From contig CAMNOL010000011.1 of the NCBI GenBank assembly GCA_946546815.1, positions 1-34,776 of the forward strand: a stretch of 34,776 nucleotides of DNA, in the 5' to 3' direction. Each line of letters starts with the position of its first letter. Position 1 is the first letter of the stretch. Source of the DNA: an uncultured Oscillospiraceae bacterium (GTDB lineage: Bacteria > Bacillota > Clostridia > Oscillospirales > Oscillospiraceae). Of this stretch, positions 1-8,369 are shown piece by piece. Position numbers and translations under genes: made by a program. Under the pieces are notes generated by a model. The model made no database searches. It worked only from the letters and a program-made list of their open reading frames with translations, and was not told the origin of the DNA.

Positions 1-1
1 T

Positions 2-55
2 GGCGTCATCGGTTCTGCTGTGGCAGCAGGTTTCCTGCTGGCGGTGTTCGGCTGA
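2..55 (+). CDS. C-terminal end of a truncated upstream gene, hydrophobic (GVIGSAVAAGFLLAVFG*)
   Basis: Open frame from the window edge to TGA at 53-55; hydrophobic tail. The start lies outside the window. Confidence 0.35.
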   Translation, partial: GVIGSAVAAGFLLAVFG

Positions 56-57
56 GT

Positions 58-130
58 CGGGACTCTGTCCCGAACCCCGGCAGGGCGCTGCCCTGCACCC
101 GCTCAGGGGGACTTTGGAAAGTCCCCCTGA
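58..130. repeat. Array of three consecutive near-perfect hairpins (REP/terminator-like intergenic element)
   Basis: CGGGAC-tct-GTCCCG (58-72), GCAGGGC-gct-GCCCTGC (80-96), TCAGGGGGACTTT-gg-AAAGTCCCCCTGA (103-130). Confidence 0.6.
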
Positions 131-203
131 AGAACCCCGAACCTTTTATGCTCCTGACGGGCAAACGGGGAACGATAAAGCATATTTGCCGTTATAGGAC
201 ACA

Positions 204-237
204 AAACTCCCTCTCTGGGTGACTGGAGAGGGAGTTT
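204..237. terminator. Stem-loop, possible terminator
   Basis: AAACTCCCTCTC ... GAGAGGGAGTTT inverted repeat. Confidence 0.45.
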
Positions 238-302
238 GACTGTATTGAGGGGACATGAAGCACAGTGGAAATTGAGGATTTCTGTTTTTGTCAGACAAAC
301 CG

Positions 303-330
303 TTGACAAAACCCTCGAAAGGTGTATAAT
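303..330 (+). promoter_or_regulatory. Sigma-A type promoter for the TPP riboswitch/thiT transcript
   Basis: TTGACA (303-308), 16 nt, TATAAT (325-330). Confidence 0.75.
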
Positions 331-353
331 AGCAGTAACCGCATATTTTGCAT

Positions 354-446
354 CAAGCAGGGGCGCTGGACGTAGGTCCGGCTGAGATGGAATTGGTTGA
401 TTCTTGTCCCTTTGACCTGATCCGGACAATGCCGGCGTAGGAAGCT
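354..446 (+). promoter_or_regulatory. TPP (THI element) riboswitch
   Basis: GGGGCGC...GGCTGAGATGG...CCCTTTGACCTGATCCGGACAATGCCGGCGTAGGAAGC matches the conserved THI-box segments; lies upstream of a ThiT-like gene. Confidence 0.93.
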
Positions 447-475
447 ACAACCAGACGGGGTGTCATGCCCCTCCT

Positions 476-510
476 TACCGCGCTGTCTTTGAGCAATGCG
501 GTATTTCTAT
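476..510 (+). terminator. Riboswitch expression-platform terminator hairpin
   Basis: TACCGC ... GCGGTA (476-481/498-503) followed by a T-rich tract, between the riboswitch and the thiT RBS. Confidence 0.6.
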
Positions 511-530
511 TTTTTAAGGAGGTTTTCGTT

Positions 531-1088
531 ATGAATTCCCGTCTTCGTATCCGTATGCTGGTGGAGGGCGCCCTGATGGTGGCCGCTGCCCAGGTGCTGA
601 GCATGTTTAAGCTGTGGGAGATGCCCTGGGGCGGCTCCATTGTGCTGGCCATGGTTCCGCTGGTGCTGTTTGCCGTCCGCTGGGGCGTGGGGTCCGGTCT
701 GATGGCTGGCTTTGTGTTCGGCGTGCTCCAGTTCATGCTGGACGGCGGTTTCGCCATCGGCTGGCAGTCCATCATCGGTGACTACCTGCTGGCTTTCACT
801 GTGCTGGGCCTGGCAGGACTGATGAAGGGCGCTCGGGGCGGCATTTTCACCGGCACCCTCATTGCCGGCGCGGCCCGCTGGTTTGTCCACTGGGTGGTGG
901 GCGCCACCATCTGGGCGGCCTATATGCCGGATGTGTTTGTGGGCCTGCCTATGAACAATCCCTGGATCTACTCCGCGCTGTACAACATTCTGTACATGGG
1001 TCCCAACATCATCATCACGCTGGTGGTGTTTGCGGTGCTGTACCAGCCGCTGAACGGCTTTATCACCGGCCGGGACATCGACGCCTGA
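531..1088 (+). CDS. thiT: Energy-coupled thiamine transporter ThiT (ECF S component)
   Basis: ORF with RBS AAGGAGG; multi-TM protein of ThiT size and pattern (GGxIVLAMVPLVLFAVRWG..., GxxARWFVHWVVGA); under a TPP riboswitch. Confidence 0.9.
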   Translation: MNSRLRIRMLVEGALMVAAAQVLSMFKLWEMPWGGSIVLAMVPLVLFAVRWGVGSGLMAGFVFGVLQFMLDGGFAIGWQSIIGDYLLAFTVLGLAGLMKGARGGIFTGTLIAGAARWFVHWVVGATIWAAYMPDVFVGLPMNNPWIYSALYNILYMGPNIIITLVVFAVLYQPLNGFITGRDIDA

Positions 1089-1101
1089 TTCCATAAAAAC
1101 T

Positions 1102-1132
1102 GCCCTCCTCTGGGTCACAGAGGAGGGCTTTT
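1102..1132. terminator. Bidirectional rho-independent terminator between thiT and the AAA+ gene
   Basis: GCCCTCCTCTG-ggtca-CAGAGGAGGGC followed by TTTT. Confidence 0.85.
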
Positions 1133-1141
1133 GTCATGTTG

Positions 1142-2530
1142 TTATGCTTCTTCTTCCAAAGCGTCAAAATCTGCTTTGGTCAGTGTCATCAGGTCGTCCA
1201 CGGTGACATTTTCCATCTGGGCCACCCGGTTGGACTGAAGGGCGATGAGCTTCTCAAAGATGTTGCGTACGTCCCGGCCGTTGCCGAAGTTGTCGTCCCG
1301 GGTCTCGTACATCTCGTTAAAGAACTCCGGCAGGTAGGCTTCCAGCGCCTCGTCGGGCTTGTAGCTGTTCTTTTTGCACATGCCCAAAAAGATCTGACGC
1401 AGCTCGTCGCCGGTGTAGTCGTCAAAGTAAAAATACTTGTTAAAGCGGGATTCCAGGCCGGGATTGGAGGACAGGAACTTTCCCATGGGGCCCTGGTAGC
1501 CGGCCACAATCACCACCAGCTCATCCCGGTGGTCCTCCATAGCCTTCAGAATGGTGTCGATGGCCTCCCGCCCGAAGTCATTTTCCGCGCCGTTGGCCAG
1601 AGAATAGGCCTCGTCAATGAACAGGATGCCACCTAGCGCCGACTGAATGACCTTCTGGGTCTGGATGGCGGTCTGTCCCACATAACCAGCCACCAGTCCG
1701 GAGCGGTCCACCTCTACCAGCTGCCCCTTGGGAAGCACGCCGATGGCCCGGTACAGCCCTGCCAGCAGGCGGGCGACAGTGGTCTTGCCGGTGCCGGGGT
1801 TGCCCATGAAGACCAGGTGCAGGCTCATAGGCGGGATGGGAAGGTTGTTTTCCTTCCGCAGCTTGCGGATTTTGATCAGGTTGATCAGGCTCCGGACGTC
1901 TTTTTTCACCTTTTCCAGGCCGCACAGCTCGTCCAGCTGGGCCAGCAGCTCCTTGGCGGTGGGAAGGGGCTTTTCCTCCTTCGTCTGTCCGTCGGGAGAA
2001 TCCTTGCCCTGGGCGGGAGCCGCCTTGGGAGCGGGATTGGAGGAGGCCGGACGCATCGGAGCGCCGTCTCCGGAGGCGGTGAGCAGAGCCAGGCACTCCG
2101 TGATATAATCTGCCTCGTCCGAGGAGAAATTGTCATCAATGCTGGCAAACAGGGACAGCACAAGGGAGCACAGGTCGATGAACTGCTTCACCCGATTCAT
2201 GCCGGTGCTTTTATCGGCGGCCACCAGCTCCCGGAAGAAGCCCGGCTCCTGGAAGGGAGGAGGGTCTGCCACATTGGCAGCCAACTCAAAGAACAGCGCC
2301 TGGGTGGGAACATGTCCGGGAGAACAGATGGAGTTGTAGGCCCGCACGTGAAGCTCCGTCACCGGTCCGCCGTGGGACCAGACCCCCAGCGCGCAGCGCC
2401 GGAAGTAGGCGTCTGCCTCCTGAGTGAAATCCAGCTTCAGCGTGGGATCCCCCAGCAGACGGCTGTAAGAGCGGATGGCATCCTGGTATTTTTTCCCCAG
2501 CACGGCGGCGGGGTCGTTCTTCTTAGGCAT
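1142..2530 (-). CDS. AAA+ ATPase, CbbX/SpoVK-like
   Basis: Walker A GNPGTGKTT, Walker B ILFIDEAYSL, CbbX-type C-terminal region. Start MPKKNDP with upstream AAGGAG RBS; the longer track ORF is an antisense read-through artefact. Confidence 0.88.
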   Translation of the reverse strand: MPKKNDPAAVLGKKYQDAIRSYSRLLGDPTLKLDFTQEADAYFRRCALGVWSHGGPVTELHVRAYNSICSPGHVPTQALFFELAANVADPPPFQEPGFFRELVAADKSTGMNRVKQFIDLCSLVLSLFASIDDNFSSDEADYITECLALLTASGDGAPMRPASSNPAPKAAPAQGKDSPDGQTKEEKPLPTAKELLAQLDELCGLEKVKKDVRSLINLIKIRKLRKENNLPIPPMSLHLVFMGNPGTGKTTVARLLAGLYRAIGVLPKGQLVEVDRSGLVAGYVGQTAIQTQKVIQSALGGILFIDEAYSLANGAENDFGREAIDTILKAMEDHRDELVVIVAGYQGPMGKFLSSNPGLESRFNKYFYFDDYTGDELRQIFLGMCKKNSYKPDEALEAYLPEFFNEMYETRDDNFGNGRDVRNIFEKLIALQSNRVAQMENVTVDDLMTLTKADFDALEEEA

Positions 2531-2770
2531 GACGGTCTCCTTTTTGCAAATAAGCTTTGGTGTCATTATATCGAAAGAATTCCCGGGGGTCAAGGGAGGG
2601 AGCGGAACACACTGGGGCAGAAGGGGGAGCGCTTTCTTTATTGTGCAGTGTCTGTATTTTTGAAATTTGTCAGGGAAACAGCGGGGTTTGGCGTTCAACG
2701 GTAAAAAATACCATTCACCGGGAGCGGCGGAGAATTGGCCGGGGATTCCCAAGATTGTGAAATTCAATGA

Positions 2771-2799
2771 TTGACGCTTTCCCAAAAAAACGGTATGAT
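2771..2799 (+). promoter_or_regulatory. Sigma-A type promoter
   Basis: TTGACG - 17 nt - TATGAT upstream of the 2846 CDS. Confidence 0.6.
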
Positions 2800-2845
2800 G
2801 AAAGGCAGAGAAATAACCCGTTTGGGTGTATACAGGAGACTGCTT

Positions 2846-4081
2846 ATGAAAAACAGAGATCATGAAAGCGAGAGCCTGCTTCATTGTAAAAATTGTGATG
2901 GTTATTATGACCCTTCTCTGCCCAACTGCCCTCACTGCGGCGAGGACACCGCGAATAATCTGAATAACGCTGCCAGTGAGAGCTCGGTCACACAGTACGG
3001 CGGCGGCTTTGGAGAGGCTGGCAGCACCCTGTCCCGGGTGGCGCTGCTGATCATCTCGGTGCTGCTGATCGTGGCGCTGCTGACGGTGGTGGTAATGGGC
3101 GTAAAGCTGCTGTCCTCCGGACTGCCTGCGGCGCCTGCTGTGCCGGCCAGCAGCTCGGAACCTGCGGACCCGGCAGACACCAGTGCTGACGCGAAGGCGG
3201 CTCCTGACGCCTCTGCCAGCGCACCGGCAAAGGAAGAGGAGCCGAAGAAGGAAGAGACGAAACAGGAGGAGCAGCCCGCAGCTGTGCCGCCGAAGGCCAT
3301 CCATTTGGATTTCAACGATCTGACTCTGGTCAATGACGGGGAGAGCCACCAGTTCAAGGTGACGGTGGAGCCCGCCGACTGGGAAGGCGACCTGACCTGG
3401 ACCACAGACAACAAGAGCGTGGCGGTGGTGACTTCCGACGGCAAGGTGACCAGCGTGGGCAAGGGCGAGTGCAACGTGACGGTTTCCGCCGGAGACATCA
3501 GCTACCGCTGCATCATCCGCTGCAAGAGCGGCGCTGCGGCAGGGGACGGCGGCTCTGACTCTGTGACCAGCCACTACGCCAACGGCACATTGGGAGAAGC
3601 CAAGGCAGAGCAGAATGACAGCGATGCCAAGAAGAAGGAAGAAGAGGAAGCAAAGAAGAAGGCCGAAGAGAAAAAGAAGGCAGAAGAGAAAGCAAAGAAG
3701 AAGGCCGAAGAGAAAAAGAAGAAGGAAGAGGAGCGCAAAAAGAAGGAAGAGGAAGAGCGGAAAGCTGCGGAAGAGGAAGAACGAAAGGCAGCGGAAGAGA
3801 AAAAGAAGAAGGAAGAGGAGCGGAAAAAGAAGGAAGAAGAGGAGAAGAAGGGAAATATTACGCTCCAGTACTACGATATTACCCTGGTCCACGTGGGTGA
3901 GGGCTACCAGTTCAGCCCCTCCGGCGGCAGCGGCAGCTACAGCTGGTCCAGCGCCAACTCTGGCGTTGCCTCTGTGGACAGCAGCGGTTACGTAAAGGCC
4001 ACCGGCGTTGGCCAGACCACCGTTACCTGCACCAGCGGCGATACCAGCGTGGAGGTTGTGGTCCGGGTCAAGTCCAACTGA
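2846..4081 (+). CDS. Zinc-ribbon, single-TM, Ig-like (Big2-type) domain protein with K/E-rich linker
   Basis: N-terminal CKNCDGYYDPSLPNCPHCG ribbon, one TM helix, two Big2-like segments (TWTTDNKSVAVVTSDGKVTSVGKGECNVT; YSWSSANSGVASVDSSGYVKATGVGQTTVTCT). Confidence 0.8.
   Translation: MKNRDHESESLLHCKNCDGYYDPSLPNCPHCGEDTANNLNNAASESSVTQYGGGFGEAGSTLSRVALLIISVLLIVALLTVVVMGVKLLSSGLPAAPAVPASSSEPADPADTSADAKAAPDASASAPAKEEEPKKEETKQEEQPAAVPPKAIHLDFNDLTLVNDGESHQFKVTVEPADWEGDLTWTTDNKSVAVVTSDGKVTSVGKGECNVTVSAGDISYRCIIRCKSGAAAGDGGSDSVTSHYANGTLGEAKAEQNDSDAKKKEEEEAKKKAEEKKKAEEKAKKKAEEKKKKEEERKKKEEEERKAAEEEERKAAEEKKKKEEERKKKEEEEKKGNITLQYYDITLVHVGEGYQFSPSGGSGSYSWSSANSGVASVDSSGYVKATGVGQTTVTCTSGDTSVEVVVRVKSN
3629..3850 (+). 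repeat. Purine-rich low-complexity tract encoding a K/E/A/R charged helix
   Basis: Tandem variants of AAGAAG/GAAGAG over 222 bp (74 codons), e.g. KKKAEEKKKAEEKAKKKAEEKKKKEEERKKKEEEE. Confidence 0.9.
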
Positions 4082-4142
4082 CCTGACCGGCGGCTCCGCC
4101 AAGTCATATCAATGAAAACTGGCTGATAGACAGCCAAACAGT

Positions 4143-4174
4143 CAGCGGCCGGTTCGGAAATGAGCCGGCCGCTG
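4143..4174. terminator. Strong GC-rich hairpin between the Big2 protein and macro gene (terminator-like, no T tract)
   Basis: CAGCGGCCGGTTC-ggaaat-GAGCCGGCCGCTG, 13-bp stem with one G-U. Confidence 0.5.
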
Positions 4175-4204
4175 CTGTATACACAGAGTCAAAGGAGGGT
4201 CCTT

Positions 4205-5287
4205 ATGCCATTTGAACTGATTCGCAACGATATTGTAAAAATGCAGGTGGATGCGGTTGTCAACGCGGCAAACAGCGCCCTGATGGCAGGCGGCGGGGTC
4301 TGCGGCGCCATTTTCTCCGCTGCCGGATATGACGAGATGGAACACGCCTGCCGGAGCATCGGCCACTGCGATGTGGGCAGTGCTGTGATTACGCCGGGGT
4401 TTGGGCTGCCGGCCAGGTATGTGATTCACGCTGTGGGTCCCATCTGGCGGGGCGGAGGACAGAATGAGGCTGCGCTGCTGAAAAGCTGCTATACCTCCTC
4501 CCTGAATTTGGCGCTGGAGTACGGCTGCCAGTCCATCGCGTTCCCTCTGATCTCCTCCGGGATCTATGGCTACCCCAAGGAGGAGGCATTCCGCATTGCC
4601 GTCACCGCCATTCAGGAATTCCTGATGGACCACGAGATGCAGGTGTACCTGATCGTGTTCGGCCGCAGCAGCGTGGCGCTGGGGGAAAAGCTGTTTGCCC
4701 GCATTCGGGCCTATATTGACGACCATTACGTGGATGCCCATCCCTACGACCGGAGAACGGCGACAGAATTTTCCGTTCAGCGGCAGCAGATCAGGGAACA
4801 GGAGACGGATTACGGCCAAGAGCAGACCGCTGAAGCGCCGGACGCCCTGCCCTTTGCCGGGAGCATGCCCGCTGCCCTGGCAAAAAATGCTGCTCCGGCC
4901 CCCAAGGCCACCGGAAAAAAACGGTCCCTGAAGGACCTGCTGTTCCATCTGGACGAGTCCTTCTCCCGGATGCTGTTCCGACTGATTGACGAGAAGGGCA
5001 TGACCGACACGGAGGTCTATAAACGGGCGAATATGGACCGGAGACTGTTCTCAAAGCTCCGGAAAGAGAGCTACAATCCCAGCAAACAGACGGCCATTGC
5101 CCTGGCCATCGCGCTGCGTCTGAACCTGGACGAGACGAAAGATCTGCTGGGCCGGGCGGGCTACGCCCTGTCCCGCAGCAGCAAATCCGATGTAATCATT
5201 GAGTACTTTATCACGGAGGGCAATTACAACATCTTTGAGATCAACGAGGCGCTGTTCGCCTTTGACCAGAAGCTGCTGGGCGCGTGA
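4205..5287 (+). CDS. Macro-domain (ADP-ribose-binding/hydrolase-like) protein with C-terminal HTH-like extension
   Basis: Macro signatures VDAVVNAANSALMAGGGVCGAIFSAAG and FPLISSGIYGYP. C-terminal ~115 aa MTDTEVYKRANMDRRLFSKLRKESYNPSKQTAIALAIALRLNLDETKDLL looks XRE/HTH-like. RBS AAGGAGG. Confidence 0.9.
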   Translation: MPFELIRNDIVKMQVDAVVNAANSALMAGGGVCGAIFSAAGYDEMEHACRSIGHCDVGSAVITPGFGLPARYVIHAVGPIWRGGGQNEAALLKSCYTSSLNLALEYGCQSIAFPLISSGIYGYPKEEAFRIAVTAIQEFLMDHEMQVYLIVFGRSSVALGEKLFARIRAYIDDHYVDAHPYDRRTATEFSVQRQQIREQETDYGQEQTAEAPDALPFAGSMPAALAKNAAPAPKATGKKRSLKDLLFHLDESFSRMLFRLIDEKGMTDTEVYKRANMDRRLFSKLRKESYNPSKQTAIALAIALRLNLDETKDLLGRAGYALSRSSKSDVIIEYFITEGNYNIFEINEALFAFDQKLLGA

Positions 5288-5392
5288 CCTTTTTCATTTG
5301 TCGCTTTCCAAGCGACCACCGGACCGGTGAGAAATGATATCCTTCCGTTACAACAAAGGAACCCCAATTTGTCAGTGACAGGAGGAATTCAT

Positions 5393-6049
5393 ATGAAAAA
5401 GACAAATCGCACCGAACTGGTGTTCATCCTTGACCGCAGCGGCTCCATGAGCGGACTGGAGTCCGACACCATCGGCGGCTACAATTCCATGTTGACCAAG
5501 CAGAAGAAGGAGGACGGAGAGGCAACCGTCACCACGGTGCTCTTCGACGATAAGTACGAGCTGCTCCATGATCGCATCAGTATTCACGACATGGCGCCCA
5601 TGACGGAGAAGGAATACTACGTCCGAGGCTGTACCGCGCTGCTGGACGCCATCGGCAGGACCATCCACAAAATCGCCAGTGTCCAGCGCCACACCGTCCC
5701 CGAAAAGCGGGCGGATAAGGTTTTGTTCGTCATCATCACGGACGGCATGGAAAACGCCAGCCGGGAGTTCCATTACGAGAAAATCCGCTCTATGGTAGAG
5801 TATGAGAAGCAGCAGGGCTGGGAGTTCCTTTTTCTGGGGGCGAACATCGACGCCATCACCACCGCCGGACGCTTTGGCATCGGGGCGGACAGGGCGGTGA
5901 ACTACCACCCGGATGCAGAGGGCACTGCGCTGAACTACGAAGTGGTCAGCGATGCCATTACCCACGTCCGCCGCTGCACTGCACCCATGGGGGCGGGGTG
6001 GAAGTCCCGGATCGAGGCGGACTTCAAGGGAAGAAAATCCAAAAGATAA
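5393..6049 (+). CDS. von Willebrand factor A (vWA) domain protein, TerY-like
   Basis: Intact MIDAS-type motifs DRSGSMSG, GCTALLDAIG, ITDGMENAS; RBS GGAGG. Confidence 0.9.
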   Translation: MKKTNRTELVFILDRSGSMSGLESDTIGGYNSMLTKQKKEDGEATVTTVLFDDKYELLHDRISIHDMAPMTEKEYYVRGCTALLDAIGRTIHKIASVQRHTVPEKRADKVLFVIITDGMENASREFHYEKIRSMVEYEKQQGWEFLFLGANIDAITTAGRFGIGADRAVNYHPDAEGTALNYEVVSDAITHVRRCTAPMGAGWKSRIEADFKGRKSKR

Positions 6050-6062
6050 GATACAATGACAG

Positions 6063-6107
6063 AAGAGGCCGCCTCAGAACGAGAAATCGTCGAGAGGCAG
6101 CCTCTTG
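6063..6107. terminator. Bidirectional stem-loop between convergent genes
   Basis: AAGAGGCCGCCTC ... GAGGCAGCCTCTT. Confidence 0.65.
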
Positions 6108-6123
6108 TTCATTAAAATGGGAA

Positions 6124-6792
6124 TTATGCAAACCGCTCCATGGTGTGGTACTTGATGCAGAAGCTGATGTGCCGGTCCATGACCCGGGTGATGGCGGCAA
6201 CGATGCTGCCGGTGAAGAATGCACCGAAGAAGGTGCCGAATCCGACGCCCACCAGATGGCCAAAGCACAGCAGGGACAGAGCCACGCTGATGCTCAGACA
6301 GGTCAGGTCGAAAGCGGTTTTGAATTTGGGAAAGCTCAGATGGAAGCATTCCGTCATATCCCGGGTGAAGGTGTCAAAGGGGAGGATGGGCAACAGGCAG
6401 CGCTGAAGCATCCAAATGCTGAAGCACACAATGAGCAGACCGGCGAGGAACAGAATCCCCTTGCCCGGTACGGTGTCGGGAGCGGGAATCAGGCCGGCGT
6501 ACACGTCCAGCAGCGTTCCGAACAGGAAGGACAGACCCACAGAAATCAGGTAACCCGGCTTGAAACGGCGGGTGCACAGCACCAGCACCAGCAGAATGAA
6601 GATCTGAGACAGGTAGTTCCAGGTGCCAAAGGAACAAACAGGAAAAATCCGGCTCAGCACATAGGGCACCGAGGAGATGCAGGAGATGCCGACGCCGCTT
6701 CGGACCTGCATTTCCACACCCAGGCTGTCCAACATCATGCTCAGCAGCAGGGCATATTCGCCGGAAAAGGATTTTTTATACAGATGATTCAT
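6124..6792 (-). CDS. YczE/YitT-like integral membrane protein (DUF6198-like)
   Basis: Five-TM-type hydrophobic protein: SGVGISCISSVPYVLS, FKPGYLISVGLSFLFGTLLD, HLVGVGFGTFFGAFFTGSIV. Confidence 0.7.
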   Translation of the reverse strand: MNHLYKKSFSGEYALLLSMMLDSLGVEMQVRSGVGISCISSVPYVLSRIFPVCSFGTWNYLSQIFILLVLVLCTRRFKPGYLISVGLSFLFGTLLDVYAGLIPAPDTVPGKGILFLAGLLIVCFSIWMLQRCLLPILPFDTFTRDMTECFHLSFPKFKTAFDLTCLSISVALSLLCFGHLVGVGFGTFFGAFFTGSIVAAITRVMDRHISFCIKYHTMERFA

Positions 6793-6928
6793 GGGATACC
6801 GTCCCTTTCACGTTCAGAGATACTCTTGTCTGTGCTATCATACTGCGGAAAACGGTGAAAATCAAATGAATGATTCTTGCTTTTTCTATAGAAAACATCT
6901 ATAATTTCAAGAAAGAGGTGATAAGAAA

Positions 6929-7819
6929 ATGAATCTGTATCAGCTGCGCTATTTTGCCACCCTTGCCCGGCTGGAGCACTACACCCAGGCTGCAGCAGAG
7001 CTGAACATTACCCAGCCCAGTCTGAGCCATGCCATTGGGGCGCTGGAACGGGAATTGGGCGTGACGCTGTTCGAGCGGGTGGGGCGCAACGTGGCGCTGA
7101 CCCGGGAGGGCAGGCTGTTCCGGCAGGAGGTAGAAAAAGCGCTGGACATTCTGGACCGGGGGGTTGAACACCTGCGGGAAATCAGCCGGGGACAGGACAT
7201 CATCAATCTGGGCTTTCTCCGGGGCATGGGCGGCACGCTGGTGCCGGAGGCGGTCTCCGCCTTTCAGCGCACCGAAGGGGGGAAACAGGTGGAGTTTCGC
7301 TTTTTCACAGATAACACAAAGGGACTGCTGGACGGATTGGAGGCTCGGAAGTATGACCTGGTGTTCTGCTCCCAGGAGGAGGACAGCAGGGTGACCTTTG
7401 AGCTGGTGTACAGCGCGCCGTATTTTCTGACGGTTCCAGAGGGACATCCCCTGGCACAACGGGAGCGGGTCCGTCTGGAGGAGACGCTGGACGACCCCCA
7501 TATTATTTTTGCACAGACCGCAGGCATCCGCCCCGACATCGACCGGCTGTATGCCCGACTGCCCCGACAGCCCAAGATCGCCTACGTGATCCAGGAGGAT
7601 CAGGACATTGCCGGTCTGGTGGCCCATCGGTTCGGCGTGGCGGTGCTGCCGCCGATGGCACTGCTGAACTCTTTGCCCGTGCGCGCCATTCCGCTGGAGA
7701 GCGGGGACATTCAAAGGAGGATCTATCTGGCGTCTGTGAAGGGGCGGTATCTTTCTCCCGCAGCCCAGGCATTTCGGCGGTTTGTCCGGGATTTCAGACA
7801 GAAACAGGGAGAAAAATGA
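6929..7819 (+). CDS. LysR-family transcriptional regulator
   Basis: N-terminal MNLYQLRYFATLARLEHYTQAAAELNITQPSLSHAIGALERELGVTLFERVGRNVALTREG wHTH, followed by a substrate-binding domain. Confidence 0.95.
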   Translation: MNLYQLRYFATLARLEHYTQAAAELNITQPSLSHAIGALERELGVTLFERVGRNVALTREGRLFRQEVEKALDILDRGVEHLREISRGQDIINLGFLRGMGGTLVPEAVSAFQRTEGGKQVEFRFFTDNTKGLLDGLEARKYDLVFCSQEEDSRVTFELVYSAPYFLTVPEGHPLAQRERVRLEETLDDPHIIFAQTAGIRPDIDRLYARLPRQPKIAYVIQEDQDIAGLVAHRFGVAVLPPMALLNSLPVRAIPLESGDIQRRIYLASVKGRYLSPAAQAFRRFVRDFRQKQGEK

Positions 7820-7952
7820 CTGCTTCCGGCCTTGCATCATGACGGGAATTTGTGCTATCATTTAACCAGCAAAAGAAAGCCGGTTCCCGGAGGGATCGGC
7901 GGAGCTGAGTGCAAACTTATAAGCGATGCCGAAAGGCAGAAGGAGGAAAAGT

Positions 7953-8369
7953 ATGGCTTGTTTTCTGGTAACTGCCGCCGAAGCCGCTGTTGTCACGGTG
8001 GCTGCTCACAGCCTGGAGCTAAAGGAGATGAAACAGGCGGAAAAACTGCACATCAACACGGAGTGCCGCGCCTCCGATCTGGGGGAGCAGACGGTTATTC
8101 CCTGGAGCCGCAAGCTGAAGTGGCTGTCCTGGCTGCTGTGGGGCGGCGCGCTGCTGCTGTGCTTTGAGCACGTCTGGCACGGTGAGGTGGTGCCCTGGTT
8201 CCCGTTCCTGACGGCGGCGTCCAACCCCGCTGACATGGTGGAGATGCTCCACGAGATGGCGACTGTGGGCGTGACCATGGCCTGCATTGTGACGGCGGTC
8301 TGGGCTGTGATGATCGCTGTGGCGACGATGATTGCCAGACGCCCGGAAAAGACCCTAGGGAACCACTGA
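7953..8369 (+). CDS. Small membrane protein of unknown function
   Basis: ORF with RBS GGAGG and at least two TM segments. Its last codons and stop lie in the inverted repeat of the element beginning at 8359. Confidence 0.65.
   Translation: MACFLVTAAEAAVVTVAAHSLELKEMKQAEKLHINTECRASDLGEQTVIPWSRKLKWLSWLLWGGALLLCFEHVWHGEVVPWFPFLTAASNPADMVEMLHEMATVGVTMACIVTAVWAVMIAVATMIARRPEKTLGNH

Noticed and set aside
3601-3860. K/E tract considered as a CRISPR-like or phase-variable repeat array
   Set aside because: Imperfect short codon repeats within one open frame, no spacers; a protein low-complexity region explains it.
2531-4102. 986-aa minus ORF extending the AAA+ protein by ~520 N-terminal residues, including a poly-Leu/Phe segment
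   Set aside because: The extension is antisense to the well-supported zinc-ribbon/Big2 gene; poly-Leu/Phe is the complement of the K/E tract. The real start has an RBS at 2530.
5998-6858. 286-aa plus ORF opposite the YczE-like gene
   Set aside because: Composition rich in Q/H/A/E with no motif; the minus strand encodes a coherent membrane protein with conserved glycine patterns.
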